Below are positions 22,561 to 35,600 of a stretch of 64,000 bases of DNA, in pieces. The notes below the pieces were generated by a model that saw nothing but the letters and a program-made list of their open reading frames with translations, did no database searches and was not told the DNA's origin. The DNA comes from Pagrus major (lineage: Eukaryota; Chordata; Actinopteri; Spariformes; Sparidae). The position numbers and the translations under genes were made by a program. The stretch lies in the NCBI RefSeq assembly GCF_040436345.1, contig NC_133232.1, positions 28,397,315-28,461,314 of the forward strand. The letters are read 5' to 3'. Position 1 is the stretch's first letter. Each line of letters starts with the position of its first letter.

Positions 22561-23010
22561 TCTAACTCAGTGGTTCCCGAATGGTGTGGCGAGGTACACT
22601 GGTGTGCCTTGGGAATTAGATTATTATTGTAATATATAAGGAAACAACAAGTGATGAATGAGTTTTGAATTTACTATATCCTTTGTTGTATACATTTGCA
22701 AAATCTGTACCCTAAAAAAGTCCTTTAAAAACCCTCCAGGGAGCTAAAAATAGAGTGATTAGATAACATGAAGCTATTTTGCACAGATATGAATACAGGT
22801 GTGCCTTGGACACAAAAAGTTTGAAAACCACTGCCCTAACTAATAAAAGCTTTAAATAAAGGCTACTACTACTCTTTTCTAACACAATTCCCACATCAAT
22901 GATGCATCAACATTACATTTACTTTTCTCTTTCTCTTTGTTCCTGCAAGTGCTGAGAGTCATCTGGAAGGTGGAACCAGTTAAAGGTTTACAGACGAAAC
23001 AAATGCTGAA
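21846..23010. other. Duplicated PLAAT upstream sequence, resumed after the insertion
   Basis: This segment continues the duplicon broken at 12,178. It matches about 7475-7960, then the upstream region shared by positions 1-750 and 8175-8925. It contains the third MITE copy (22568-22835) and an AT dinucleotide run at about 22522-22558. No gene is seen. Confidence 0.7.
22568..22835. repeat. hAT-type MITE, copy 3
   Basis: Same termini (CAGTGGTTCCCGAA and AAAACCACTG) and same flanks (TCTAACT and CCCTAACT) as copies 1 and 2, with a few internal indels. Confidence 0.7.
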
Positions 23011-24058
23011 ATGAACCAGTCACAGGTTAGGAAATTATCACTGAGTAGGAACACTTAATCGTCTTCTTCCACTTCTTCTTCTTCTTTGTCTGTTTCTTCT
23101 TCTTAGTTTTCGTCTTCATCTGTTTATTCTTCGCCTGCTTCTTCTCTGTCTCCTTCTCCGTCTTTGTCTTCTTTGTCATCTTCTTCCTCATCTGCTTTGT
23201 CGTCTTCTTCTTCTTCATCGTCTTCTTTATCTTTATCGTCTTTGTAGTCTTGTTCTTCGTCTTCTTCATCTTCTTCGTTGTGGTCTTTTGTCTTCTTCTC
23301 CGTCTTTTTCTTCTTCTTCATCATTTTCTTTGTCATCTGCGTCGTCTTCTTCTCGTCTTTTTCATTCTTCCCTCATTCATCTTTGTCTTTATCTGTGGTT
23401 CATTGGCAGTCTACAAACCAACTTAAAGTTGGATACTTAACCCAGGTTATGTCAGAGAGTTCTCAAATGTACTTCAGTTGTTTCCAAACAGTCTGTTGCA
23501 AAGTCAAACCTTTTTCCTGTATGTTCAAATCAAAGTCTGATGAGAAACCAAAGCCTGGGGACTTGATTGAGATCTTCAGGGGCCTCTATGAGCACTGGGC
23601 TGTGGACATTGGTGATGGCTGGGTTGTTCACTTGGCACCACCCTGTGAGTCTCTCGACACAACTTGGATTGCTTGTTTGGATAAACCGATTCATAATTAA
23701 TAAACCACAAATATGTCGCCATAATTAGTGTACAATGTGCAAATTATGTCCCTTCTTTGTCTTTCTTCTGTCATCTTTTTAATTCATCGCTGACGTCGCT
23801 GGTGCTGGGGCCAAAAGTGTGATGTCGGTCGCAGCTCAGAGGGCCATGGTGAAGGGACAGACACTAAGTGATGTGGTGGGAACCGACAAGTGGAAAGTCA
23901 ACAAAGACCTGGATGAGAAGTACGAGCCCCACACAACTGATACCATTGTGAAGGAGGCGCTTGAGTTGGTGGGCACCGAGCAGCCGTACGACATCATGAC
24001 ACAGAACTGTGAGCACTTTGCAAAGAAGCTGCGATACGGAAAAGCTGAGTCCTGGCAG
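23011..24058 (+). pseudogene. PLAAT/HRASLS-like copy 4, damaged splice site and no last exon
   Basis: Exon 1 (23011-23025, MNQSQ) and exon 2 (23536-23644) are intact and encode [18 protein letters not shown] and VVHLAPP. The exon-3 body, about 23790-24058, carries NCEHFAKKLRYG with the catalytic Cys, so the enzyme core is conserved and closest to PLAAT3. However, the exon-3 acceptor that is AG in the other copies is CG at 23788-23789. The next AG (23816-23817) would put a stop at once in frame. No exon 4 like those of copies 1-3 is visible downstream. Reading through after the last Gln gives a tail with a short hydrophobic part (FVFYIKETFLGLWW) before a stop. I judge it a decaying gene, though a noncanonical acceptor or unseen exons cannot be excluded. 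Confidence 0.65.
23041..23400 (+). repeat. Pyrimidine-rich trinucleotide run in PLAAT intron 1
   Basis: Long stretch of TTC/TCT/TCG-type triplets in intron 1 of copy 4. Shorter versions occupy intron 1 of copies 1 to 3 (about 800-930, 4435-4555, 8980-9100). It gives long low-complexity frames (Ser-rich on +, Lys-rich on -) that are not genes. Confidence 0.8.
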
Positions 24059-24142
24059 GTCAGTGGACCCATGTTCGTCTTTTACATTAAAGAAACCTTT
24101 TTGGGCCTGTGGTGGAGTTTGTGTGAGTATGAGATGAATTAA

Positions 24143-27100
24143 GTTTAGTTCATTTAATGGTAATAGAATAGTAAAAGAACACACACACAAGAAACACAAT
24201 AAAGGAAAAAAAGATTTTTGCATAAATCTGAAGGTTTTTCAGTAAGTTCAATTGGTCAGACATTACTGAGGTCACTGCACCCAAAATCTTTTGAGCAAGT
24301 TGCCTTTAAAAAGTTGGTAGTTTGTCCATTATGAAGCACAGCCAGCTTTGTTTCATTTATTAAGGTTAAGTTTAATTTAGGCTTTTCCCCCCCTAACTTT
24401 CTAACTTGAATAACACTAACACAGCGAGCAGTTTCCTCTCTTTGGTATGGGCACCTTCTGTACACAGGACAATAAATAAATAAATAAAGCAATAAAAGAC
24501 AGAAATCCAACAGTTAGTCAAAGATAAGACTGCAAATTAAGGATATAAATACAATTAAAATATGAGACAAAACTCTTCTTTTTAGTCAAAGTTGGGTGAA
24601 CAAACATGGTGTACTGGAAAAGAGATGTGTGACATATTTTAAAGATCTAAATTAATGCACCAAAGCCTGAATCAAACTGGCATCATCTGACTGCAGACAC
24701 CTCCATGTTGGAAAAAATAAAAAAAATAAAAATATGAATACTTTAGTGTAAGCCGTCAGTGCATCATCCTCTGAGCACCACAGGGTGGTGCCTTTAACAC
24801 TCAAGCTACACTGTCCCTCTGAACTGACCATATCAAGCAGTCCTCCTACATCACATTCATTGTTCAACTCAGTACTTGTATTGATTTGTGGACAGTGACA
24901 TGACTGGTAAGCTTGTCTCGTTGTTTAACATGCTGTTGAATTAGAATTGTTTTTTTCTATGGCAATTTTTCTTTCCCTCGCCTTTACAGAAAAATTACAC
25001 CTGAAAAACACTTGAAACTTGCATTTTTTTTCAGATTTTATAATAAAACAACAGGTTATTTGAACAATTACTCTCTCTTGGTCCATCAATTTGGGAGTAT
25101 TTGTTTTTTTTAATCAATTATTTCACATTGCAAAGCACCACAGAACTACTTGTCTAGTCATGGATATAATGAAAGTGCTGTATTCAGAGTTCACAACCAT
25201 GTTTTCTACCTATTAAAATGCAATAATGTATACATAACTATCAAATATATGATAGAAATGACCTAAAACTAAATAAAAGTAATCGCCCCTGGAGTTGCAT
25301 CACTGGTGTTCCCGTGTGACAAAAGTCTATAGTTTTGAAATAAAAATCACACCGATGACACCGATTTTCACATTTATCTCCAGATTTCATATGAAGCTTT
25401 TGGTAGACGGAAAAAGGATAAAAAGTCATTAATTTATGCGTATTTGTATTTACTGGGGTAGTGAACAACGTTTCTATTTCATAAGAATCTTATGTTACTG
25501 CTTGGGGAAAACTTAAACATTTTTTTTACATTAATGATCTTTATTTCTTCCTGGCAAGTGACCATGGTATAACTGGGATAATGCTCTTCAATGTGTCCGG
25601 AAACAGGAATTAATGGACTCCACAGAAGGAACCAAATTCCTGATATTGGACACCTCGTCAGGCATTATCTCTTACTTAAAACATAAAAGACATCATCAGG
25701 AAAGATTCATTTCCATAATTTTCACTGGTGTTTTCAGAGTCCATCAGCCATTTATCAAAATGGAGACATGGATTCTGTGTTTCACTTACGAATTAATAAA
25801 GAATCAGAACTAAGTCAAACCAGAAAATTAAATAAATTAATCATATTTGAGGAATTAGTCACGGTAATAGTTATCATATCAGTTACAACAGATTCAAATA
25901 CTGACCTGCTTTTATGATAAGGATCAAGCATTTCAATTAGAAGCAACATGCTGTATTATTATATTAGTATTGTTGAGTTGTAGAGACAAGCCACCTAATT
26001 TCATACCCGAGTACTTTGAACTTGTTTTTCTGAATCTTTTGGCTTTTTCCAGGCCACTACAGGTCCTTACAAATAACAGGACACATCTGAACCTCTTCAT
26101 ATCACCTGGAAAAACACTTTCCTGTTATATTTTTAACTGAAGAAGTCCACAGATGTCCAAGAATTCTTGGCTGATAAATTTGCTGAAGATGTATATGATT
26201 ACAGCCTTTAAATTTAAAGAAAGAAACATGTGTAATTTAATTATATTTATTTATAGAATAGCTCACATGCTACATGATTTGATTTCTCTGTAAAACGTTG
26301 CATCCAGTCTTCCTCAGTCCACCAACACAGCATAGTTCTTTACCTGACCTGAACACCTCATACCAGGACATTAGCTCCAGTGGAGACAGCTGTTGATTGT
26401 GTCAGCCGGCCTATTAATACAGCATCTTACATCAAACCTTACAGGACCACATCCAACACAGACAGGGGATCTGGGGCTACACTGAAAGCTTTGATGAAAC
26501 CTCAGCATCGGCAGACATTTCCACTTTTTAAAATGTTCTGTTAGACGTCTTGGATGTGATCCTACAGAGCAGATCTGCAATTAAATAAAAGGCACAAATA
26601 AAAGAGTAAAAGAAACTTTAAGGGCACTCCTTTACCCTGACCACACCCAAGACTGTCAAAAATGACTGATGGGTAATTCTTACTTGGGTCAATGGTTTTA
26701 GTGAAGGTTTTATCTGTGGGATTATACAGGTACAAATGCACGATGGGACCTTCAAAGATATCAAAATAAAACTGATCTGAACTGAACTTTGATTTCATAA
26801 CCCCTCCACCACAGCACTATCCCACATAGATCACAGGAAAAGGCATGTAAACACATTTGAAACCAGTTCTCCAGCCTCAATTTAACTACTTATTTCCCTC
26901 CTGTGCTCATCATGTGTCTGCAGTGCCTGTTACACATTTACAGATCTGAAACCAGTCGAATGTGTCACCCGTCAGGCCAGTTCAGTACAGTAAAATACAG
27001 TGTTGTATGTGCAAAGTGAACTTAACACAATCGACGTTCTTTGTCATGAAACCTTTTGTTGTTGTTAGGCCACACAAATACACAAGTGCATGCATTGATC

Positions 27101-27653
27101 GCTTTTATGTCTTAAATCTGTAAGATAGTGACAGCTGAACTAAAACATTCATATCCAGAGTGTGTGTGTAATAATACATGTTTCAATTCTGTTATATATA
27201 TTTCTTAATGTTTAAAAAAAAGTGTCATTTTAAGACCAGATGCACCATTTATATACATTTACTTTACAACTGAGTTATGTATTTAAAATAAAAAAAAAAA
27301 AACAACAACAGAGGGGGGGATTTTGTGATCAACTCTGCTTCAAGGAGTTCAGCTTCATGTCTCTCAGGATTCTGCATTTGTTTCAGCTCTGCCGTCCACA
27401 ATAATGCATTCGTAAAGCACTGGATTGTTGTCAGAAGCAGAGTCACCCACTGACCAACGGTAACGTTTTCCTCTGCTCAAACAACAAGCCGCCTCTTTAC
27501 CAGCGACCGTTTACAGTATCTTGTCCACTGCCAACATGTCTTTCTGTTACTTTGTGGAATGTCGAGCCTCCATCCGCTGCTCTGGGTCCAGTTACTGTGG
27601 TCCATGTTCCTCCCTCTCCATTTCCACCCTCAAATCACTCTTTGCGTGCCCCG
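24143..27653. other. Gene-poor AT-rich interval
   Basis: No gene with splice or homology support. About 24560-24720 repeats the sequence at 11190-11345, so it is another part of the PLAAT duplicon. The rest, up to the SCYL1 stop codon at 27654, includes the SCYL1 3' UTR on the minus strand and unrecognised unique-looking sequence. Confidence 0.5.
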
Positions 27654-30600
27654 TCAGTCCAGCTTGCGTGCACCCAGTTTGAGAGGACCTTTAGCAGCTT
27701 TGCGCTCTGCCCGTTTCGCCTCCAGCTCTTTCCTCCTCTCGTCCCGTTTCTTCTTGGACAGCTCGGCCTTGCTGAGACCTGAATGACAATACAGGCAGTT
27801 CAGTCAGATAGTTAATGGTTGTCTAACAAGAATACTTGCGCATTAGTGTAAATACAGTTCAGGCGGAAGATCGTACACAGAAGATTGGTCTTTATTTTAT
27901 GCCAGAGTAAAATCCTTTTCACACTGGACACAACACCCACTAACACCCACTACCCTCTGGCTGTTGTCAGTGGGAAAGGATACAATCAGCATTCAATCTT
28001 GTGTCAAATGACTCTGTAAATGGAAACACGTGCTGGAAGCACAATGCCACTACGTGCATTTAAGTTCCCGTCATTGGTATATAAGTACTTTTACATCCGT
28101 CTCTGTTCAAGCAGTGCACGAATGCCGGTCAGTAGTTGTCGAGTTCGTGAGCGACTGAAGTAAAACATTTTTAAATGACATCGGTAACATTGTCACTGGC
28201 CTCCATGCTGCTCTTTATGATTCCCTGTTTTCCTGTGTGCTTATGACATCTAATGTGACACAACAGAAAAAACACACAAACAAACAAACAAAAACAACCG
28301 CACCAGTTGAATGTCTCCGGCACCAGCCAGGATTACTGTTCCAGAGCTGTGGTGCTGAATAATGACCAGAAATTTTTTTGCAGAAAATGTTGATGTCAAA
28401 GAGCATTTAACCTCTGATCTTATGGATATAATGCCATAATTTCATCGTTTTATCATATTAGGCATTTGTGTGTTAAATCTGATTGGAATTATTGTATGAA
28501 TTCTTGAGTTGTAGCCAAAACTGTGTTTTGTGAGGCCACAGTGACCTTGACCTCTGGCCACCAAAATCTAGGTTCTTGAGATATCGCATTTACAAGAATG
28601 GGACATACGGAGGGATGGACAACTGGAAAACATAAAAACTGGCAATGGAAAAGTAAAAAAGATATTTTTAGCAGGTGTATCCACAAAAAACCCCTGCATA
28701 TACGCCAAATGTTGATGTAAATATCGTATTAGAGTAAATGTGAGATGCACCATCTGTCTGCAGCTCATTCTGAGCAAATAAAGGTTCATATTTGTGATAA
28801 GAGGACCAACTGAGACTTACCCTGGTTTCCATCCACTGACTCCCAGCTCTCCTCAGCTCCCCAGTCTCCTGTTGCCTCTGCACTCCAACCATCTCCAGCC
28901 TGACGAGGAGAAAACACAACATGCACCACTTTTAATTCAATTTAAAGGAATTGTATTTTACATTTTGTTAAATAAGTTTATTCTGTAAGATATAATCTGT
29001 ATATGCATAAGCTTCAAGATGCTGGTAAACAAAGCCAGGGTAGCTGTTTGCCCATTTCCAGCTTTTATGCTAAGCTAAGCTAACTTCCTGCTGGTTCTAG
29101 CTTCACATTTACCATACAAAACATGAGAGTGGTGTTGATCTTGTCTAACTATGAGCAAGAAAACTTACTTCCAAGAAGTCAAACTATTCATTTTTAACAG
29201 GTGGTTCATTCTTTATGCTCAGTGTCCCTTAACCTTTATCGTCATCTAACAGATTCTGTTTAATATCGTCTTGCGTTGTTTTCACAGGCAAACTACTTGA
29301 AAAAAAAAAAGAAAGCCTCAATGAAAAGATCTGTCAACACCAATGTCTCCCACCTCCTTTATCTCTCTACCTCCATTTGCAAATCTAACGATTACATGAA
29401 GTTAGTTACATAAATGCAGACTTGCAACACTTAAAACCTGGAAAAACAATTAATAATGATGCAGAATGTTTTCTATCATTAGCGTTTTGCATTCAGGGTT
29501 CACATCGTCAAATATTTCAAACCTAATTGAGACTAATCTGTCTTTTTCGCCTCGCTCCGTCCTCACCGTGGTTGCAGCAGTACCGCTTGTGTTTCTCTGG
29601 GAGACGCTCGCAAACAGATCATTCTGACCAGCCCCCTTGGCTGCGCTGCTGCTGTCCCAGTTGTAATCGCTGGCTAGCCGCACCCCATCGGGCAGCTGGA
29701 CCGTCGTATTGGTCAGTGTTATGTCGTTTTCCTCCTCCCCCCAGTCATTGCCCCAGCCCTCCTCGCCTGCAGAGCTCTGACCCTGCCCTTCCTTCTCGTT
29801 GGACCAGCTGTCGTCGGCGTCCCAGCCTGAGCTGCTCCAGTCAGAGCTCTGCTTTTTCACAGCTGTCGACCGCCCCATCTAGATATCGGAGAGATGATAA
29901 CCGATTAACAAAGGCACTAAGTGAAATAATACAAAAAGATCAAATAAAGAACTTTGACTTTGACTGTTTAGGTTCTTTTTTCTCCACACAGAAAACAAAT
30001 GTCATCGTAAATTTAAATGGTGCCGAAAATTTGCTTGCTTTCATTTGCTTTCAATACTATACACAGGTTTAGGTATGTATGGAAAGGTATCAAGCCTGTA
30101 CAATAAACTAGTAGTATAAGGTGCTGTCAGGGGTAATATTTACATTTACATAAGGTAATATTGTATATTGGATCCAAATGAAAGGGCTCATACTCCTTTG
30201 TCACTGGCCTTCTTTTTGGATGGTGCCATTCCTGACCAGTCAGTGCTCCAGTCATCTGGCTCAGTTTGAGTTTTATCTGGCTCCTATATGAGAAACAGTT
30301 TGTAATTTATGACATTTTAAAATACAATGATGTGACATAATCTCACGCATGTATCACAATAATGATTACTCAGTTTTTCTTGTTAGTCAACAGTTGAAAC
30401 CCTACCTCCAAACTTCCCCAGTCCTCCTCCTCGTCCCAGCGGTCTCCCATCGCCTCTTCATCATTGTCCTTAACTTCGAGAGTGTGTGATTGGTTGGCAC
30501 GACTAGAGGCAGCATGGTGAGTCAATGAGGCTTGTGGAGTTTTATCTTCAGAACCTGTAACAGAAAATAAAAAACAAAGAAAAGGTTTCAGGTGGCATAT

Positions 30601-32573
30601 TTAAGATTTCTTAAAGCGGAATTCCACCGATTGAAGTGTGCTTTACGTCTTTGAGGGTGCTGATAAATTGCCTCGAGGGTTATCACTTGAATCAACAATG
30701 TTTGGGTCTGAAGAAGTTTGGTAATCAAATAAAATCTGGCAATGTGGAGTGAGAAAGAAGTGAGCTCCTCTTCTCTGCTCGAGGAAAGCAGCTAGATGCT
30801 ACATTAGTCGCTACTAACATACACAGCCCCAATTCTCATATCAAACTCAGATCAGCAAAGTTGCATTTTGGGTAATGTAGGCTCCAGGTTTTGACAAGGA
30901 AGAAGAACATTTGGAATAAAAAAAAGACGACATGTCTGGTTCTCCTGCTGTATTAATTTCTATCCTCTTAAGAAACTGCTCAGTGCAGCAGTGTTACAGG
31001 ACAAATCGAGTGTGATATAACCCTACCAGGTGCAGGTGCTTCGTCAGTGGCACTGGTAGGGCTGGTGTCGTTGGCGGGCCCGCTGTCTTCCGCTGCTGCT
31101 CCGCCTTCTGTCCCTGGAGCGTTGCGGATCAGCTTAGATGTTAGCGAGGACATGCCAGTCACGGCCCAGCCTGCCCAGCTGGAAGAGGCACCTGCAGGCT
31201 GAGCACATGACCCTACGTCCTTTTCTGCAGGAGGGACAGGAGAGCAAATTTCAAGTTTTTAGTTGGAGAAAATCAGAAATATAATTTTAAGAACTGTTTC
31301 TATTTAGTCTGCTCCAGATAAAGGAGTAAATCACAAAAGTATTTGTTTTCTTTTCCCCAGAAATCACAGGTTTTCTTGCCGAGTGAGACATAAAAGTAGA
31401 GAGCAGACTTTGCAGCTCAGTGCAGCGTCACATACCGACATCAGCCAGCTTGGTGGGATCTTCTGACACAGTCTCCAGCTTGGAAAGGAAACTCTTGATG
31501 GCTTTGAATGCCTGACACGCAGAGAGAAAGGTGGGAGAGAACATCCCGAGCAGAAATACATCAGCATATTCCAGCGACGACAAGAGGTTAAACATCAGTG
31601 AGGAAGGTTGAATTCATAAGCTAGAGAGGGATGATTACTGTTGGGGGTAACATTACACTACTGTATCTACTACTATGTTACTCTTGTGTGTTCTTCGGCT
31701 CTTGTAATTAGCTAGAATCCAGCCCTGTCTTTTTTTTCTATTACCTTTACTATAGGAACACAGTAATTAAAAATGAATGAGGCTTGTTGCTACTGATAAA
31801 AACAATCTAAATACTCTTGATTATACATTAAACATTGAGCAAGGCAGAGGAAATCAGTTTTATCTTCAGTTATAATTTCGCCATCATGTAGTGACAAGTC
31901 ACGTGTACCTGGTCTCGGACGCTCTTATCGGGGTCAACTGTAATGGCACAGAGCGTGGGCAGGATGCGGGCGGCGATCTCTGTAATGCTGTAGTAGTTGT
32001 GTGTGGCGGCGAAGCCCAGAACACCAGCGGAGCGTGAAGCTGGGAAGGGGTCTTTTGTGGCTCGTGAGAAGGCAGAAATCAGAACACGTTGTCGAGTCTG
32101 TGAAGAAAAGGATAACCAACATCTTCTCCGAACTTTGTTTTCAGTGTTTTCTGCATTAAATGAATGTTGTGAGTGTATTTTACCCCGGCGTTGAGGTAGG
32201 AGGCGATCTTGCCCAGGCAGACGGTGGTGTTGCACCGGATAGGGCCTTGTTCGTCTCTGGCCTGCAGCCGGGCGAAGTGACGCATCAGCTCCTGGTTCAG
32301 GTTGGTCTCGTTCAGCTTGGGAGCCAGCAGCAACATAGACTGGAGGGGGAGAAACAGAGAAGAGTTACAGCTACAGCGGGCCGACAACATCCTGTGCGCA
32401 AGTAAAAATGTATATAATACATCTGCTGGTTTGTGGTTGCGTTTAAATAAGTGAACTACCTTAACAGTCTGTTCTCTGATGGCGGGGTTGGTGTCTGTGA
32501 AGCCGTGAACGACGTGAGGGAAAATCTGGGAGTTGACTGCTGCCTCATTCAGATACTGAATGAACTGCTCCAT

Positions 32574-32619
<46 letters not shown>

Positions 32620-35600
32620 GAGAGTGAGAGAGAGACATGGAACGAGAGAAGAAACAATGTTACAACAAACAAATGCTTCTATACATCGACACAGATCTAA
32701 AAACGACAAGTAGAGATATCATTTCCTGCTAATTATTCTTTGAAATCATCCAAGTTTTAACTTTGTTCCTTTCTTGCTGGGTGGTAAATGAGAAAATTAA
32801 ATACATACACAAAAAAAGCCTCACATACCTGCTGCAGCAGTCGTATCCTCATGGCTCTGTCTGTGGAGGAAAACATCTTGACGATAACAGGGATGATCTT
32901 CTGTTGGTACTCTTCTGCTGACAGGAACTTCCCCACCTGGCAGACAGACAGAGGGAGATGAGATCAGGGAAATTTTTTGTATTAAGCACTTTTGTACTAA
33001 GATATTGATACCAGTATAACCATGTCCTACTTTTAATTTGTTTTGAAAAAGGGTTATGATTTGCTTTAAAAGTGATCAGGGATGCTTGGAGATGTTGCAG
33101 TCTACCGTCTGATGTTTAATAAGGTTTTAAAGTTGTGCTGGGAGGTTTGGACTCACCTTGAACAGCGGTGTGAGGACTACGGCACCTGCATTACCAAACT
33201 CGAAGGCGGTGAGCAGCTGAGGCAGGACTTTGTGTTTACAGAAGTCTTCTGGGAAAGAGTCCAGATTGTCACTCAGATCCTGGAAGAACTGCTGCTTCTC
33301 AGCTGGCTCTTTGATCTGGAGAGAAAGTTAGAATTATTATTACTGTAATTAAAATCTATCAAACTATCCTTAATTGTTATACTGTTATACAGTTTCCAGT
33401 GGGACAGGATAGTTCCATTAGAACTTGATCTATTTCTATCTTGATACTCTTGGTTGTGGCTTTACTGGTCAAGTTTGACTTTACCACTAATAAAACCACA
33501 ACTGATGTGATGATACAGGTGTGTCTTTATGCTGACCTGTATCTCCTCCAGGAAAAGGTTGCTCTCCACAAAGCTGTTGCTGAGGAATCCCCCGGGGGCT
33601 CTACAGTTCTGGAGAAAGCGGGCCGGGTTGGGCCGAGCTCGGGGATTAGCCCCCACCAGCTCACAGTAATGCGGAACCAGGCCCTTGGGAATCTGTGGGC
33701 ACAAAGAGGACACACGTGAGAGAACACAACTCTGTGAACGTCCCGTCCCGCTCTCATTCAATTTGACAACTAGCTTTTTCTTTACATGACCCAAATGCCA
33801 TACATAAAATACAAAAAAACAGAATAATCTCAATATTTCTATTTTATCTGAGATCATCACAACACTTCAATAACTAAAACGACAATCTGAAATATCTTTA
33901 GAATATTGAAATAGAATCGACAAAGGATCTGTCCAGGTGTTGTACCTTTCCCAGTGAGCGAAGGGAGGACGTGCGAGGTAGCGGCCCGTTGAACACCTCC
34001 CAGATCAGGCAGCCTAGCCGCCACACCTCCCCGGCCCTGCAACAAACATACACAGACTTCAACACAAAAGTTCCTAAACTTGCAGTAACCAAGACCAGCT
34101 TAAACATTACATCAACACTTTACTCAGGTGTCTTAATTCCTATTATGAACCCCTTCATTCTGCCACTTCTGCACATATTCTTACTGCTGCTCCCCTTTTC
34201 TTCCTGTATAACATATTGTTATAATTATGACTTGCTTCTCTCAGTTTATGTTTTTTTGCATCCCTCTCTTACCATTTCTCTCCACTGCTATTGGACATCT
34301 CTGGTGGGTCATATTTCTCCATGTCTGGGTAAACAGCCTTCGGAGCAGGGAGCGAGACCCCGCTTGGGTCACCCTGCTCTGGGACCACATGGTCGAGGCC
34401 GCCGAGCTTCCACTCCCCAGCACGATCCACAAAAACAGACCACATGCCCAAGTTGTTATGGAGCAGGTGGCAGTCGTTGACCAGGAAACTCAGAGCTTTC
34501 TGTGGGAGGAGGCGAACATCAGGAGTGGAGTAAGCGCTCACAGAGGACAGGTGACAGAACAATGGCTCTCCTCTTAGTATCAGATGGCTCCTATCCTTAC
34601 CACGATCTGGTGCAGTCCCCAGGAGACCTCCAGCTCCCCTGATCCACCCTTCTCTGCCTGGGCCTTCAGGTGGACTGCCAGAGGTGTCACCTGCTCAGTA
34701 ACCAGGTACAGGCTCTTCTCTGTCTGCGAAAACAACCACATTTAAAAGCAATTATTACTTTATGTGTATGGAACCATTGTGTATGTTTCATTGAACAATC
34801 TCTCTGGCTGAATGAAAAGGGTTAAACAAATATCACAATAACAGTACTAGTACTAGTTACTAGTACTCAGTTGTTTATTATTCTAACAACTATCTATTCT
34901 ATTAAAAGGCAAAACATGTAAATGTTGGATTATAACCCAGAGCTGCTAAACTAGAGCAAGTGAAACACAGCACAGCCTTGTACACACAGTAACATCTAAA
35001 AGGGATTCATGGTGGGTATTATACTAAGATAATGAGATTTGAAACTTCCCAGCTGCTGCTCAATCTCGGGCAGTATTATGAGTGGTAAGCGTCTTCAGAT
35101 TATAAATATGCAACTAACAAACACGGACAAGGAGGAAGACATAGTCTCCCTGGCCAGTAATCAACTGTCAAATTTCTCTTGATGTTTTTGATTCTCAGTT
35201 CATTCTTTTGGCAAAAAATGTAATAGATGCATCACTTAGAATTGAAACAGTAACAATAGTAGACCACCACTGTTGTACTTTTTACTCCACTAAATGTATT
35301 TGATAACTTTAGTTACTAGTTTCTTTGTAGATTGCAGGCTGCATCAGAGCCAAAGCAATGCATTTTTTAATTGATGTGTTTTATCCACAATTGGATGAAA
35401 AAATACTGATTCTGTGACCAAATAAATGCTGTTTATCAGATCCCATAATTGGCCGGGTTGATAACGCCAACACTAAGTATACAGTTTACACATGTATTTT
35501 TAATGTACTTTTACTTGTACTTTTGATATTTAAGTGCATTTATTGCCAGAAAATTACTTTTAATACTTAAGTACATGTCATATCAGATACTTAATGACTT

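Noticed and set aside
23027-23336. Lys-rich and Glu/Asp-rich ORFs on the minus strand
   Set aside because: They are translations of the TTC/TCT-type intron repeat in PLAAT copy 4.
29527-30072. 181-codon + strand ORF
   Set aside because: Antisense shadow of SCYL1 exon 16 and its intron; no independent support.
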